NCBI GenBank assembly: GCA_023436145.1
Contig: JAEZKP010000095.1
Location: 62,001-126,000 of the forward strand
Direction of reading: 5' to 3'
From: Fibrobacterota bacterium
GTDB lineage: Bacteria; Fibrobacterota; Chitinivibrionia; Chitinivibrionales; Chitinispirillaceae
DNA: 64,000 bases
Position numbers and translations under genes: made by a program. Position 1 is the first letter of the stretch. Each line of letters starts with the position of its first letter. This document shows, piece after piece, positions 50,790 to 59,902 of this stretch. The notes beneath the pieces were generated by a model. The model saw nothing but the letters and a program-made list of their open reading frames with translations. It searched no databases and was not told the origin of the DNA.

Positions 50790-51524
50790 TTAATCCAGCA
50801 GTTTTAGTAGTAAAATAAAAAAAACACCGCTTATAAATGCAATGAAAAGCATGATACCTCTTAAGGGGTTTTCACTTTTTTTAATCTCCGGAATGAGATC
50901 CGAAGCAGCAATGTAGAGGAAATTTCCAGCAGCAAAAGGCAGTAAAATTGCTGTATTAAGAAAATCTGAAAAGCAGTAACTAATAATACCTCCAACAATA
51001 ATTGAGAGTGCGGAGAGAAAATTAGCGAGTAAAGCTTTTGATTTTTTCCATCCGCCATAAAGCAGAATTCCAAAATCTCCCATTTCCTGAGGTATTTCAT
51101 GTATTGCTTCAATCAGAGCTGTAGTAATTCCAGCCCGGATATCGATGAGAAAGGTGCCTCCTATGGCCATTCCTCCTATCAGGTTATGAAGTCCATCAGC
51201 TATCAGAATCATGTAAGTAACTGGTTTTTTGGCTGAGTCAGGGGGAATGTGATGATGATGCCAGTTAAGGATTTGTTCCAGCAGAAAAAAAAGGGAAAAA
51301 CCGCTTAAGAGCCAGATGAAGATGTGTAATTTGATGCCATTTTCATATAGTGATTCCAGTAACAGGTGCAAAAATGCACCACCCATAAGAGTACCAGCTG
51401 CAAAAGAGATTAAAAATAGTAGTAGTTTTTCGATAATGTTGCTTCTGAGCAGATAGAAGAGTGCTCCGATCCATGCTAGAAGGCTGATTAGAGTTGTTGA
51501 AATGATGATATAGCTCAATATCAC
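50790..51524 (-). CDS. ZIP-family metal transporter
   Basis: A 244-residue integral membrane protein with seven or eight hydrophobic helices. The metal-binding core is in helices 4 and 5: ADGLHNLIGGMAIGGTF and ALIEAIHEIPQEMGDFGILL, including the His-Asn and His-Glu pairs typical of ZIP. A short His-rich loop (WHHHHIPPDSA) between helices 3 and 4 fits cytoplasmic metal sensing. Likely substrates are zinc, iron or manganese. ATG at 51524 has GGAGA nearby. It is 33 bases upstream of the flavoprotein gene on the same strand. Direction of transport is into the cytoplasm by family precedent. Confidence 0.92.
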   Translation of the reverse strand: MILSYIIISTTLISLLAWIGALFYLLRSNIIEKLLLFLISFAAGTLMGGAFLHLLLESLYENGIKLHIFIWLLSGFSLFFLLEQILNWHHHHIPPDSAKKPVTYMILIADGLHNLIGGMAIGGTFLIDIRAGITTALIEAIHEIPQEMGDFGILLYGGWKKSKALLANFLSALSIIVGGIISYCFSDFLNTAILLPFAAGNFLYIAASDLIPEIKKSENPLRGIMLFIAFISGVFFILLLKLLD

Positions 51525-51731
51525 TTTAAGGCTCTCCGGAAATCTACATCAGAGTAATATTATAGAGGGATAGTACTACAATTTTGATACCATGGAAGTT
51601 CTGAGTTTTTTAACTGTCAGTTGTGGTTCTGTTCTATTAGTCTGTGTCATGGGTTATATTTTTTACTTTGAGGTATCAGCATTGTAGGCTGAGTTTTATC
51701 GTTTATTGGAAAAGGAAGGGGAAAAAAATCT

Positions 51732-52280
51732 GTGTCTATAAACTGGAGCCGGTTTTTCGAGATGTTTTATAGTTTCATAAAAATCGGTTCGTTTACTATT
51801 GGCGGAGGTTATGCGATGATTCCGCTTATCGAAGAGGAGTTTGTGGATCGCAAAGGGTGGGTTTCCAAAGATGAAATTGTAAATATATTTGCAATATCTC
51901 AAACATTGCCCGGAGTGATAGCTATTAATGCATCTCTGTTAGTGGGTTATAAAATAGGCAGAAAAACAGGTGCCTTAATAGCAGCAGCAGGCATGATTCT
52001 GCCTTCATTTTTAATTATACTTCTGATAGCGTCTATCTTCAGCCAATACAGATCGATTTCTGTTATTCAGGATGCTTTCAGTGGCATTCGAGCCGGTGTT
52101 ACTGCGCTGATTCTTCTTGCTGCAATCAGACTTACCAGATCTGTGATAAGAAACAGGACTGATTTTCTCATCGCCACATGCTCTTTATTCCTGGTCGCGT
52201 TTTTTGAGATCCATCCTATTATTGTGATTCTGCTTTCTGCTTTTTCTGGCATTTTTCTTTTCCGGGAGAAAGCGCGATGA
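51732..52280 (+). CDS. Short-chain chromate transporter-like protein, first subunit
   Basis: A 182-residue membrane protein with five or six helices, equivalent to the N-terminal half of long ChrA. The start is GTG 51732 with AAGGAAGGGG about ten bases upstream; ATG 51762 is possible. The hallmark FIKIGSFTIGGGYAMIPLIEEEFV (Gly-rich motif) and AISQTLPGVIAINASLLVGYKIG are clear. In this family two half-size proteins (SCHR) form a heterodimer that exports chromate or, in many bacteria, an unknown anion such as sulfate. Its stop overlaps the next gene by ATGA. Chromate resistance should not be assumed. Confidence 0.88.
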   Translation: MSINWSRFFEMFYSFIKIGSFTIGGGYAMIPLIEEEFVDRKGWVSKDEIVNIFAISQTLPGVIAINASLLVGYKIGRKTGALIAAAGMILPSFLIILLIASIFSQYRSISVIQDAFSGIRAGVTALILLAAIRLTRSVIRNRTDFLIATCSLFLVAFFEIHPIIVILLSAFSGIFLFREKAR

Positions 52281-52870
52281 TACTTATCTCTTTATTTTTG
52301 GTATTTTTTAAAATCGGCCTTTTCTCATTTGGAGGAGGATATGTCATGATTCCTCTGATACAGATGGAGATTGAAAATTCAGGATGGTTAGATTCTAAAG
52401 AATTCGCGGATGTAGTATCCATTTCACAGATGACCCCCGGACCCATCGGAATCAATGCCGCAACTTATGTGGGATATAGAACTGCAGGTATTCCAGGTTC
52501 GGTTTGTGCAACTCTGGGAGTCTTCTTGCCATCTTTTCTATTGATAATGCTAACTGCCGTTTTTTTCGATAATTTCAAGGAGAACCGCATATTCAATGCC
52601 ATGTTTTTGGGTATCAGGCCGGCAACGATTGGCTTGATATCGGTTGCAGTTCTATTTTTTGCCCAGACATCGGTTTTTACCGTTCCTTTAGGGCTCGAAA
52701 ATGTGGGGCGTTTATTATTGGCAAAAGAGATCCAGTTCCCTTTCACATTTAAAATCGATATAAAGAGTCTGACTATTTTTCTGCTTATTTTTTGGGGAAC
52801 CATCCTTTTGAGATTCTCTGCTATTTCAGCAATTCTAATTTCTGCTGTGCTGGGGGTGCTATTGTTTTAA
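52277..52870 (+). CDS. Short-chain chromate transporter-like protein, second subunit
   Basis: A 197-residue membrane partner of the preceding protein, corresponding to the C-terminal half of long ChrA. It repeats the motif FFKIGLFSFGGGYVMIPLIQMEI and shows SISQMTPGPIGINAATYVGYRT, with six hydrophobic helices. ATGA overlap with the upstream gene makes stoichiometric coupled translation likely, as expected for a heterodimer in which the two halves sit in opposite orientation. Separate genes are normal for the short-chain class, so this is not a broken gene. The transported anion is unknown. A long inverted repeat follows. Confidence 0.88.
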   Translation: MILISLFLVFFKIGLFSFGGGYVMIPLIQMEIENSGWLDSKEFADVVSISQMTPGPIGINAATYVGYRTAGIPGSVCATLGVFLPSFLLIMLTAVFFDNFKENRIFNAMFLGIRPATIGLISVAVLFFAQTSVFTVPLGLENVGRLLLAKEIQFPFTFKIDIKSLTIFLLIFWGTILLRFSAISAILISAVLGVLLF

Positions 52871-52879
52871 AAGGTACTT

Positions 52880-52953
52880 TTTCTCAGGAATCATTATTGC
52901 TTTGTTTTTCATAGCGGTCCGATCTGATAAAAAGATAGTGTTCTCCTGAGAAA
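52880..52953. repeat. 10-bp inverted repeat between transporter and acyltransferase genes
   Basis: TTTCTCAGGA (52880-52889) and TCCTGAGAAA (52944-52953) are perfect inverted copies enclosing 54 bases. The right arm is followed by TTTAGTCTTTTT, giving a weak terminator look; the large loop makes simple termination uncertain. It could also be an operator pair. Confidence 0.5.
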
Positions 52954-52983
52954 TTTAGTCTTTTTGGTAACTCCAGGGAAAGT

Positions 52984-54051
52984 ATGATAGATGCTAAAAG
53001 GGTAGCTTGGGCGGACATTCTAAAGGTATTTGCGATTGTTGGGGTAATCGTTATTCACAGCTCTGCTCCTTATTTGGTGGAATATGAGGGGAGTAGCTCT
53101 GCCTGGTGGGCAGCTAATCTTTATGATTCAGTTTGTCGCTGGTGTATTCCTGTTTTTTTTATGTTAAGCGGTACTTTTTTACTGGAGCAGGTTCAGAAAC
53201 AATCTCTTCGGAAATTCTTTTTGAAACGGCTAAAAAGGATCTGTATACCTTTTTTTTTCTGGAGTGCTGTGTATTTTTTCTGGAGAATATCGGTAAACCA
53301 TGAACGGATCTCCTTTACTGATATTTTACGGTTATTTGTTAAGGAACCCGCTTACTATCATCTTTGGTTTATTTACACACTCATAGGACTTTATTTTCTC
53401 TCGCCCATTATAGGTGTTTATCTTAAGCATGCTTCTAAAGCAAATATCAGGGGTGTTATGTTAATGTGGTTTGTTCTGGGCTCATTTCTTCCTACTATTG
53501 AATTATTGTTTGGTATTGAAACCTATTTGTCAATTGCTACTCCCAGTTTCATTTTCTATTATGCCGGCTATTTCGTATTGGGATATCTTTTAAAGAATGT
53601 ATATGTAAGCAGGAAATGGTTGGTTTTTCTTATTACTATTTTTTTTATTGCTCTTTTTTTCACCGTGTATGGCACCTATATCCTGACTGTCAAGGTTAAA
53701 AACGGGGTTTTCACGGATGTTCTGTATGAATATTACAGTGTTAATGTGCTATTAATGTCCATACCGGTTTTTCTGGTATTCAAAAGTATCAGTAGGCTTT
53801 TTATTATTATAGAAAACAGCAAAGCAAAGCCTTTTTTCCATTCACTGGCGGTTAGTATCCCTGGTATTTATCTGGTTCATGCAATAGTTGTTTCATTTTT
53901 AAAGCGGGGAATATTGCAGTTCATGGTTCCTGACAAAGGTACAGATCCCTGGATAGCGATTCCCTGGTTTGCTTCTATAGTATTATCAGTTTCATTCGGT
54001 CTTATATATGTTATCAGACTGATACCTGGATTAAGATCTATGATACCTTAG
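52984..54051 (+). CDS. Acyltransferase-3 family membrane protein
   Basis: A 355-residue integral membrane protein of the OafA/WecH type, with about ten hydrophobic helices. The N-terminal signature AWADILKVFAIVGVIVIHSSAPY carries the conserved His used in acyl transfer; WCIPVFFMLSGTFLLEQ, LWFIYTLIGLYFLSPII and the late AVSIPGIYLVHAIVVSFL are typical. Such proteins add acetyl or other acyl groups to cell-surface sugars, peptidoglycan or lipids. AGGGAAAG precedes the ATG. The hydrolase gene starts 26 bases later on the same strand, suggesting one unit, perhaps adding and removing ester groups; that is inference. Confidence 0.9.
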   Translation: MIDAKRVAWADILKVFAIVGVIVIHSSAPYLVEYEGSSSAWWAANLYDSVCRWCIPVFFMLSGTFLLEQVQKQSLRKFFLKRLKRICIPFFFWSAVYFFWRISVNHERISFTDILRLFVKEPAYYHLWFIYTLIGLYFLSPIIGVYLKHASKANIRGVMLMWFVLGSFLPTIELLFGIETYLSIATPSFIFYYAGYFVLGYLLKNVYVSRKWLVFLITIFFIALFFTVYGTYILTVKVKNGVFTDVLYEYYSVNVLLMSIPVFLVFKSISRLFIIIENSKAKPFFHSLAVSIPGIYLVHAIVVSFLKRGILQFMVPDKGTDPWIAIPWFASIVLSVSFGLIYVIRLIPGLRSMIP

Positions 54052-54077
54052 TTATCATTAATAACAGGATAATTATT

Positions 54078-55133
54078 ATGATGAGTTCTGTAAACGGTTT
54101 CTTTTCAGTGTTGTTTTTGTTAAATATTCTCTGTGCAGCAGAGAGGGAGCAGACAGCACATCTGATAGGTGAGGACACCTACAAAACTTTTTACCAGCTT
54201 GCGGCCTCTCCGGTCATGAAGATGTCAAAAGAGGCTGCCTGGAAAACAGCAGTGCCTCAGATTAAACATGTTTTGATTAAATCAACTGTCGATGGAACCA
54301 GACAGCCGGCTTTATTTTACGATTCAGGTTCTAAAGACAAAAAACCGTTACTACTTGCATTGCATAGCTGGAGTGCTGACTATCAGCATCAATACAGTAT
54401 TCCTTTTGGAATCTGGGCAGTCAAAAATGACTGGGTTTTTATCCATCCTGATTACCGGGGCGCATTTACAAACAAAAGTGCAACTGCTTCAGAACCTGCC
54501 ATACAGGATATTCTGGATGCATTGACCTACGCTATCAGTCATGCGCGGGTAGATTCAGACAGAATTTATATTACAGGGTTTTCTGGTGGAGCTATGGTTA
54601 CACTGATCATGGTGGGCAGATATCCACAGCTCTGGGCTGGAGCAGCAGCCTGGGTACCGGTGTATGATCTGGCAAAATGGTATCAGGAACTGCGGAAAAG
54701 CGGATATAATTACACCGTTCATATCCGCAACTCTTGCGGAGGTCCACCCTTAGAGGGTTCCGAAAGTTTTCTTGAATGTCGGAGGAGAAGCGCCAGCAGT
54801 TATTTAAGTAATGCTTATGGGAAGAGAGTTCCGGTTTATATTGCTGCTGGAATAAATGATAATTTCGTAAATCCATCACATTCGATAATGGCTTTCAATG
54901 ATCTGGCGGAAAAAGAAGAAAGGATTACTGAAAGTGATATGTCATACATAGACAAGTTCAGGAGGATACCTGATAATCTTGCGGCTTCATTTCATGACAG
55001 CCTTTTTGCTGACGTTAGATTGCCACTGCTTTTTGAACGCAAATCCAATTCTGTAATATTGAAGATATTTGATGGAAAGCACGATATAATATTTAATGCC
55101 GGTTTGTACTGGTTAAGTAAGCAAAGTAAATAG
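54078..55133 (+). CDS. Secreted alpha/beta-hydrolase (esterase- or peptidase-like)
   Basis: A 351-residue exported hydrolase. A signal peptide (NGFFSVLFLLNILCAAERE) precedes the fold. The oxyanion and strand region reads RQPALFYDSGSKDKKPLLLALHSWSAD, then the nucleophile elbow YITGFSGGAMVTLIM (Gly-x-Ser-x-Gly), followed by GAAAWVPVYDLAKW. The acid and base are probably the Asp of AGINDNFVNPSHS and the His of DGKHDIIFN. These features fit the dienelactone/prolyl-oligopeptidase/feruloyl-esterase type; an esterase acting on acylated polysaccharide would suit the xylan enzymes. ATG pair at 54078-54083; neither has a strong ribosome site. Substrate is unproven. Confidence 0.85.
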   Translation: MMSSVNGFFSVLFLLNILCAAEREQTAHLIGEDTYKTFYQLAASPVMKMSKEAAWKTAVPQIKHVLIKSTVDGTRQPALFYDSGSKDKKPLLLALHSWSADYQHQYSIPFGIWAVKNDWVFIHPDYRGAFTNKSATASEPAIQDILDALTYAISHARVDSDRIYITGFSGGAMVTLIMVGRYPQLWAGAAAWVPVYDLAKWYQELRKSGYNYTVHIRNSCGGPPLEGSESFLECRRRSASSYLSNAYGKRVPVYIAAGINDNFVNPSHSIMAFNDLAEKEERITESDMSYIDKFRRIPDNLAASFHDSLFADVRLPLLFERKSNSVILKIFDGKHDIIFNAGLYWLSKQSK

Positions 55134-55204
55134 AATTGCCTGGATAAAACGAGCCAGGAACTCTTTCATGTAAAGGCCCCTGGCAATCATCAGAAAATAT
55201 AAAG

Positions 55205-56281
55205 TCACATTCTGGAAGGCATAATATTGAAACCATCCCAGGCTCTGATCAGTTTCCCGATCCGGTTCCAGCGTATCTTCAGAGGCAGCTGCCAGAAAGG
55301 TGTTTCTTTATCCAGAGAGAAATAAAGAATAAAGGCTTTCGCTTTAACAAAATTACGATTCAAATATCCCCAGTATCTGGAGTCCAGTGAGTTATCCCGG
55401 TTGTCACCCATCATGAAGTAGTTATCGTATTTTACTTTATACTCTGTTACCGGTTTTTCGTTCATGAAAAGAACATAACGGAACTCTGCAGTATCGGATG
55501 GGAATGCAGATTTGATGTACTGCAGATAGTAGTTGATTTTAACCCAGTTGTCAACCTGATTGAGATTAAAAAAATCTTTATTACCGGTGAGCGGATTTTG
55601 GTATACTACCTTGTTATCATGAAGGTCGGAGAGGGATACGTTAACACCATTGAACGGAATCTGTCGGTCATTGGCATATTCACCATTGAGGTAGAGTTGG
55701 TATTGGACAGTAATTTTAGCCCGAGGGTTTTCCTGATGGATGAGGTGTTTGAAAAAAAGAAATTCACGAAGTTGCAGCTCTGAAGGCCGGATGACGTCTC
55801 CTTTGGCCGGAATGCGCAATGCTTTGAAGTCGGTTATCATTCGGTCTTCGAGTTCGCCATTTTCCTGATATTTACCATGGGGTGGCAATTTAATCTCTTT
55901 GCCATCCACAATTAATTTTTGTGAGTGAATTTCAACTGTCTGTCCAGGTCCGGCTACACATCTTTTTATGTAATCCTTTTTATCTGAGCCAGGATACTTG
56001 AAAATTATAACATCACCTGACTTAGGATCGGTAACAGCTGGAAATCTCTGGTTAATACCCAGTTCATGTGAAAATGGCAATATTGGAGCTCCATACATGA
56101 ATTTGAGGCCCAGAAGAAAATCACCTACCAGAAGGCTGTTTTCCATTGATCCGGTTGGTATTTTGAATGCTTGAATCACATAAACAATGGCAATAAGAGC
56201 CATTATGAGAGCAGAGCCCATTTCTCTGAGGAAATGAAAGATGCCTGCCTGTTCTGATCGTCTTGCCGAAGATGTTGACAA
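55205..56281 (-). CDS. lepB: Signal peptidase I
   Basis: A 358-residue membrane serine protease that removes Sec signal peptides outside the inner membrane. One N-terminal helix (ALIMALIAIVYVIQAF) precedes IPTGSMENSLLVGDFL, with the nucleophile Ser; the general-base Lys is in DKKDYIKRCVAG, and box E is GDNRDNSLDSRYWGYL. It is longer than typical (about 250-320) because of an insert of some 130 residues between the Lys region and box E (LQLREFLFFKHLIHQEN, YQLYLNGEYANDRQI, YRYVLFMNEKP-type strands), as seen in Bacteroidota and related phyla. GGAGT lies upstream. The many signal-peptide proteins in the window would be its clients. Confidence 0.95.
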   Translation of the reverse strand: MSTSSARRSEQAGIFHFLREMGSALIMALIAIVYVIQAFKIPTGSMENSLLVGDFLLGLKFMYGAPILPFSHELGINQRFPAVTDPKSGDVIIFKYPGSDKKDYIKRCVAGPGQTVEIHSQKLIVDGKEIKLPPHGKYQENGELEDRMITDFKALRIPAKGDVIRPSELQLREFLFFKHLIHQENPRAKITVQYQLYLNGEYANDRQIPFNGVNVSLSDLHDNKVVYQNPLTGNKDFFNLNQVDNWVKINYYLQYIKSAFPSDTAEFRYVLFMNEKPVTEYKVKYDNYFMMGDNRDNSLDSRYWGYLNRNFVKAKAFILYFSLDKETPFWQLPLKIRWNRIGKLIRAWDGFNIMPSRM

Positions 56282-56466
56282 GGAGTCCTCCGTAAATATG
56301 GTATGCGAATAGTTTTGGGTAACAATTAAATTCGGAAATGGGTATTACAATATTGTCTTTTCAGGTTGAGGGAATATTCAATCCCGGCAATCTGCTTCTC
56401 TGATAAACGGATAAAATATTTCATGCTCTCCTGAAAAAGGCAGTTTTCTTATATGTTCCGGGTGAT

Positions 56467-57231
56467 TCAGGAGTTTAGAGCTGAGATTATTTGTTCATGC
56501 AGGATTCCATTGGAAAAAACGATATTTCCATTATGAGTTGAGTGTGTTCCGTAGATATCTGAAAATTGTCCGCCGGCCTCGCTTATTATACAGGCAGCAG
56601 CAGTGCAATCCCATGGTTTATCTAATAGATTCACAGACAGATCAATTTTCCCACTGGCTAGTGCTACATATGAGTAGGCATCCATAAAACCGTAATTGTA
56701 ATCCCAGCTTCTCATGAGTTTTAAGAGTCTTTGACCTTCCAGTTGACCGGCTTTTTCCAGAAATCCAAGTGCACTTCCGATTGCTCTGTTAAGAGTATTA
56801 GTCTTGGAGACAGAGATCTTTTCTCCATTGAGAAATGCCCCTGAGTTTTTAGCTGCCCAGCAGGTGATATTCATGGCTGGCAAATGTATTACACCAACCA
56901 CCGGTTGGTTGTTGTCCTCCAGAGAAATAAGGACACTATGGGTTGGGATACCTCTGATAAAGGGTCTTGTCCCATCCAGTGGATCGACAATCCATTTTCG
57001 ATTGTTTTTGCCGATATAATCTCCACTCTCTTCGCCTAAGAAGCCATCATCTGGGAAAGCTGTAAGGAGTTTTTCTTTTATGAATGTTTCACATAATTTG
57101 TCGACTTCGGTGACTGGTGAGCAGTCCTTTTTGATTTCGATAGAGAGGCACTTGTGTTGGAATTCCAGATGCTTTTTTCCGGCTTTAACGGCTGTATCGA
57201 GGGCAATGGCGAGCTCGGTGTTATAGAGCAT
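56467..57231 (-). CDS. Inositol monophosphatase-family phosphatase
   Basis: A 254-residue Mg2+-dependent cytoplasmic phosphatase. Metal and active-site motifs are GFLGEESGDY, IVDPLDGTRPFIRGIP and KPWDCTAAACIISEAGG, in the normal order and spacing. DPLDGT followed by RPF in place of the common TNF suggests the HisN/histidinol-phosphatase or CysQ-like branches rather than true inositol enzymes, judged from memory. Length is typical. It is a single gene on the - strand with no clear ribosome site before ATG 57231. Candidate substrates are histidinol phosphate, PAP or inositol phosphate. Confidence 0.88.
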   Translation of the reverse strand: MLYNTELAIALDTAVKAGKKHLEFQHKCLSIEIKKDCSPVTEVDKLCETFIKEKLLTAFPDDGFLGEESGDYIGKNNRKWIVDPLDGTRPFIRGIPTHSVLISLEDNNQPVVGVIHLPAMNITCWAAKNSGAFLNGEKISVSKTNTLNRAIGSALGFLEKAGQLEGQRLLKLMRSWDYNYGFMDAYSYVALASGKIDLSVNLLDKPWDCTAAACIISEAGGQFSDIYGTHSTHNGNIVFSNGILHEQIISALNS

Positions 57232-57434
57232 GGTAAATTCTTTCTATAGCCTGGATTTAACAGTTGCAAAATTGTTAGTAGGATAAAAATAGTTTGTTGT
57301 AGCTTCACCAGTGCAACTTTTAATTGGACGTGTTCGGGTTTTAATGTATAATTTGGGTAGCAATTGAGTTTTTTTTTGGGTATCTTACAATAATATCTTA
57401 AAAAAATTCCACCTGTTTTCCCTGAGTGACTAAT

Positions 57435-57968
57435 ATGAAATCGGATTTTTCTAGAATTGGTCCGGTCATTTTTCTTTTGCTGTATTCAGTCACCGCAGTA
57501 GCATTTCAGGAGATAGTTGTGGAGGGAATTCCGCTGGTAGGGCCGCCTCAGATCATAAAAAATCGTATAATATATAGTATTAACATCATCTTCAAATCTG
57601 TTGTGCCTCAAGAGCATTGGCTTTATTATGACCGGTCTTCCAAAAAGCTGATTATAGATTTTTATGATGTTGCCATAAGTGCACCAACGCTGACCATTCG
57701 GGGCACTGACCTTATCAGTGATCCTGAAGTGTGGAACATAGAATCATCTATGGCATTAAGTGGCAAGCGTGCGCAGATACGTTTCTCAGTTAAAGATGGA
57801 TTACATTATGAAGCGTTTTGTTCAGATTCGACCATTAGTCTTCAATTATGGAGATATCTTGAGACTTCGATCAGTGAAAGAAAAATCAAACCAGTAATAA
57901 TCATTCCGGTGATTTCAACTCTTATTGCAGCGCTGATTGCAACCACTATTCTGGTTACCAGAAATTAG
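57435..57968 (+). CDS. Exported AMIN-like domain protein with C-terminal membrane anchor
   Basis: A 177-residue protein with a signal peptide (RIGPVIFLLLYSVTAVAF). The mature part is a beta-sandwich: IIYSINIIFKSVVPQEHWLYYDRSSKKLIIDFYDVAIS, then RAQIRFSVKDGLHYEAFCSDSTISLQLW, a pattern close to AMIN domains that bind peptidoglycan or secretin complexes. It ends with a hydrophobic helix (PVIIIPVISTLIAALIATTILV) followed by TRN, which would fix the domain in the inner membrane facing the periplasm. ATG 57435 is preferred to GTG 57426. The AMIN assignment is tentative; it is not joined to an amidase or PilQ here. Confidence 0.6.
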   Translation: MKSDFSRIGPVIFLLLYSVTAVAFQEIVVEGIPLVGPPQIIKNRIIYSINIIFKSVVPQEHWLYYDRSSKKLIIDFYDVAISAPTLTIRGTDLISDPEVWNIESSMALSGKRAQIRFSVKDGLHYEAFCSDSTISLQLWRYLETSISERKIKPVIIIPVISTLIAALIATTILVTRN

Positions 57969-58088
57969 ATATTGAAGATTTTTAATTAATGACTACCTAA
58001 GTTTATCTGCCCTTTATTTCCCTTGCTTTTAATAGAGGTTAAGATCATATTCTATTTTACTAAAAATCTATATTTAATGGGAGGTACT

Positions 58089-58535
58089 ATGCTAGGGGTT
58101 AATAAAGTTATTTTGATAGGAAATTTGGGCAAAGATCCAGAATTGCGTTATACGCCGGGTGGGCAGCCGGTTGCTACATTTTCTCTGGCAACAACAGAGA
58201 GATGGAATGATAAGAACGGGCAGCGTCAGGATCGCACTGAGTGGCATAATATAGTAGTGTGGGGGAAGCTTGCAGAATTGGTTAATCAATATTTGAAGAA
58301 GGGCCGCAGTGCTTATGTGGAGGGGAAAATAACCACCCGCTCATGGGATGATCGCGACGGGGTTAAAAAGTACCGTACTGAGATTGTGGCTAATCAAGTT
58401 CAGTTTCTTGGTAGCAGTGGTTCTTCTTCCAGTGATATGGGATCGTCTGTGATGGATCAAAATGTTCCTGGATTTGATATGGCTCCGATGGAACCAATCG
58501 GAGGTGCGACGGTGGATGAGGATCTTCCTTTTTAA
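58089..58535 (+). CDS. ssb: Single-stranded DNA-binding protein
   Basis: A 148-residue SSB protein acting in replication, recombination and repair. The ATG at 58089 has GGGAGG nearby and opens MLGVNKVILIGNLGKDPELR; an upstream in-frame start at 58023 adds 22 unrelated residues. The OB-fold shows GGQPVATFSLATTERW, TEWHNIVVWGKLAELV, KGRSAYVEGKITTRSWDD and KYRTEIVANQVQFLG. A Gly/Ser linker leads to the acidic tip DEDLPF, which docks partner proteins. Length is within the normal range (about 140-180). Confidence 0.97.
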   Translation: MLGVNKVILIGNLGKDPELRYTPGGQPVATFSLATTERWNDKNGQRQDRTEWHNIVVWGKLAELVNQYLKKGRSAYVEGKITTRSWDDRDGVKKYRTEIVANQVQFLGSSGSSSSDMGSSVMDQNVPGFDMAPMEPIGGATVDEDLPF

Positions 58536-58654
58536 AATACCATGGTAAAAATGGAAGATATATGGTAGCGCTGTTTTTACAGGACTAACAGATAAAGGAT
58601 TTTTCTTGTTGAAATTGCTCTTTATTCGGTTATAGAAAAAATATCAGCAATTTG

Positions 58655-59902
58655 ATGGCTTTATTATTATTGATATTTATTACTGTGTTTTTCTTAGGTG
58701 TTTCAGCTTTTTTTTCTGCATCTGAAACTGCACTGTTTTCTATACCCAGGGAGCGCTTATTGTTTTTTGAGGGGAATACAAAAAAATCCTTTCACAATGT
58801 ATTTCTGTTGTTAAAAGATGGGCAGCGGACGATGCTGCTGATTCTCCTGGGTAACACTTTTGTAAATATCACCCTGACGGGTCTGGTGTATTCTTTGGTT
58901 AATAAAATTTCCGGGGTTCAATCACCATTGCTGACATTGGTGGTTGCAACTTTTATAATAGTCTTATTTGGTGAGTTGCTGCCAAAAAATATTGCTTTGA
59001 AAAAAAATGAACAGATAGCGGTTTTTTTTTCTCCATATCTATTCAGCTTAAAAGGTTTTCTCGGTCCGCTCCTTACGGGTATACAAAGTACAAACCAGTT
59101 CTTTCTCAACCGTTTAAAAAAACATTTGCGTCAGCCCAGCCCTTTTATTACCATGGAAGAATTAAGGACTGGAGTTATGGAGTCTGCACGCAAGGGAGCA
59201 ATTTCTTCAGATGAGCAAAAGATAATACTGGGAATTTTTGATGAGGGTATTCAGCCAGTGCGGATGCTGATGACCCATCGTTCATTGTTGCAGATAATTC
59301 CTGCTGATACAAGTATATCTGCTGCTATGGAGAGGTTGGTGGAAACTGGGCATACATTTTTACTGGTACGTGATAGTAAATATCCGGAACAGGTTATTGG
59401 AACGGCAAGTCTTTCAGCATTAATGAAAGCAGATAGAAAAGCGACGGTTAGTCAGGTGGCAGAGCCTCCGCTCTGGGTTCCGGAAAGCATTGAAATTGCA
59501 GAGCTGGTGAGATTTCTTATAAACATGGGATGTGACAAGGCCTGTATATTAGATGAGTTCGGGTCATTTTGTGGTGTTTTCGCTCTTTCTGCAGGGATGA
59601 ACAAGTTTCTGGAAATTATTTTTCCGGTGACAACTCAACCCCATCGGGGTACGGACATAAAAACGATGATGTTTTCAGGTTCTCAGGATATTGAGGAAAT
59701 TAAGGCCTGGTTACCTGCAGAATTGAGAGAATCCAGTATTGAAGCGAGGACTTTGAATGGCTTGCTTACCAATTATTTTGGTAAGATTCCTAAAACAGGG
59801 GATAGATTTGTGATTGATGGTTGGGATTTCTATATTATATTAGCAAATCCGACCAGAATTGAATCTGTTCTCATACGGAAGAAGGATGAAAATGAGTATT
59901 GA
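58655..59902 (+). CDS. CNNM/CorC-type membrane protein with CBS and transporter-associated domains
   Basis: A 415-residue protein of the hemolysin-C/CNNM family thought to move or regulate divalent cations. The membrane DUF21 part has FFSASETALFSIPRERLLFF, RTMLLILLGNTFVNITLTGLVYSL and TFIIVLFGELLPKNIALKKNEQ. Residues about 190-320 are a CBS pair (MRMLMTHRSLLQIIPADTSISAAM, EHTFLLVRDSKYPEQVIGTASLSALMK-like segment, VPESIEIAELVRFLI). The end (about 350-415, FVIDGWDFYIILANPTRIESVLI) is a CorC_HlyC domain. No strong ribosome site is seen before ATG 58655. The following gene starts 11 bases before its stop, so translation is probably coupled. Confidence 0.9.
   Translation: MALLLLIFITVFFLGVSAFFSASETALFSIPRERLLFFEGNTKKSFHNVFLLLKDGQRTMLLILLGNTFVNITLTGLVYSLVNKISGVQSPLLTLVVATFIIVLFGELLPKNIALKKNEQIAVFFSPYLFSLKGFLGPLLTGIQSTNQFFLNRLKKHLRQPSPFITMEELRTGVMESARKGAISSDEQKIILGIFDEGIQPVRMLMTHRSLLQIIPADTSISAAMERLVETGHTFLLVRDSKYPEQVIGTASLSALMKADRKATVSQVAEPPLWVPESIEIAELVRFLINMGCDKACILDEFGSFCGVFALSAGMNKFLEIIFPVTTQPHRGTDIKTMMFSGSQDIEEIKAWLPAELRESSIEARTLNGLLTNYFGKIPKTGDRFVIDGWDFYIILANPTRIESVLIRKKDENEY

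Noticed and set aside
51732..52870. Chromate transporter broken by a frameshift
   Set aside because: Two half-size proteins with ATGA overlap are the normal short-chain form of this family.
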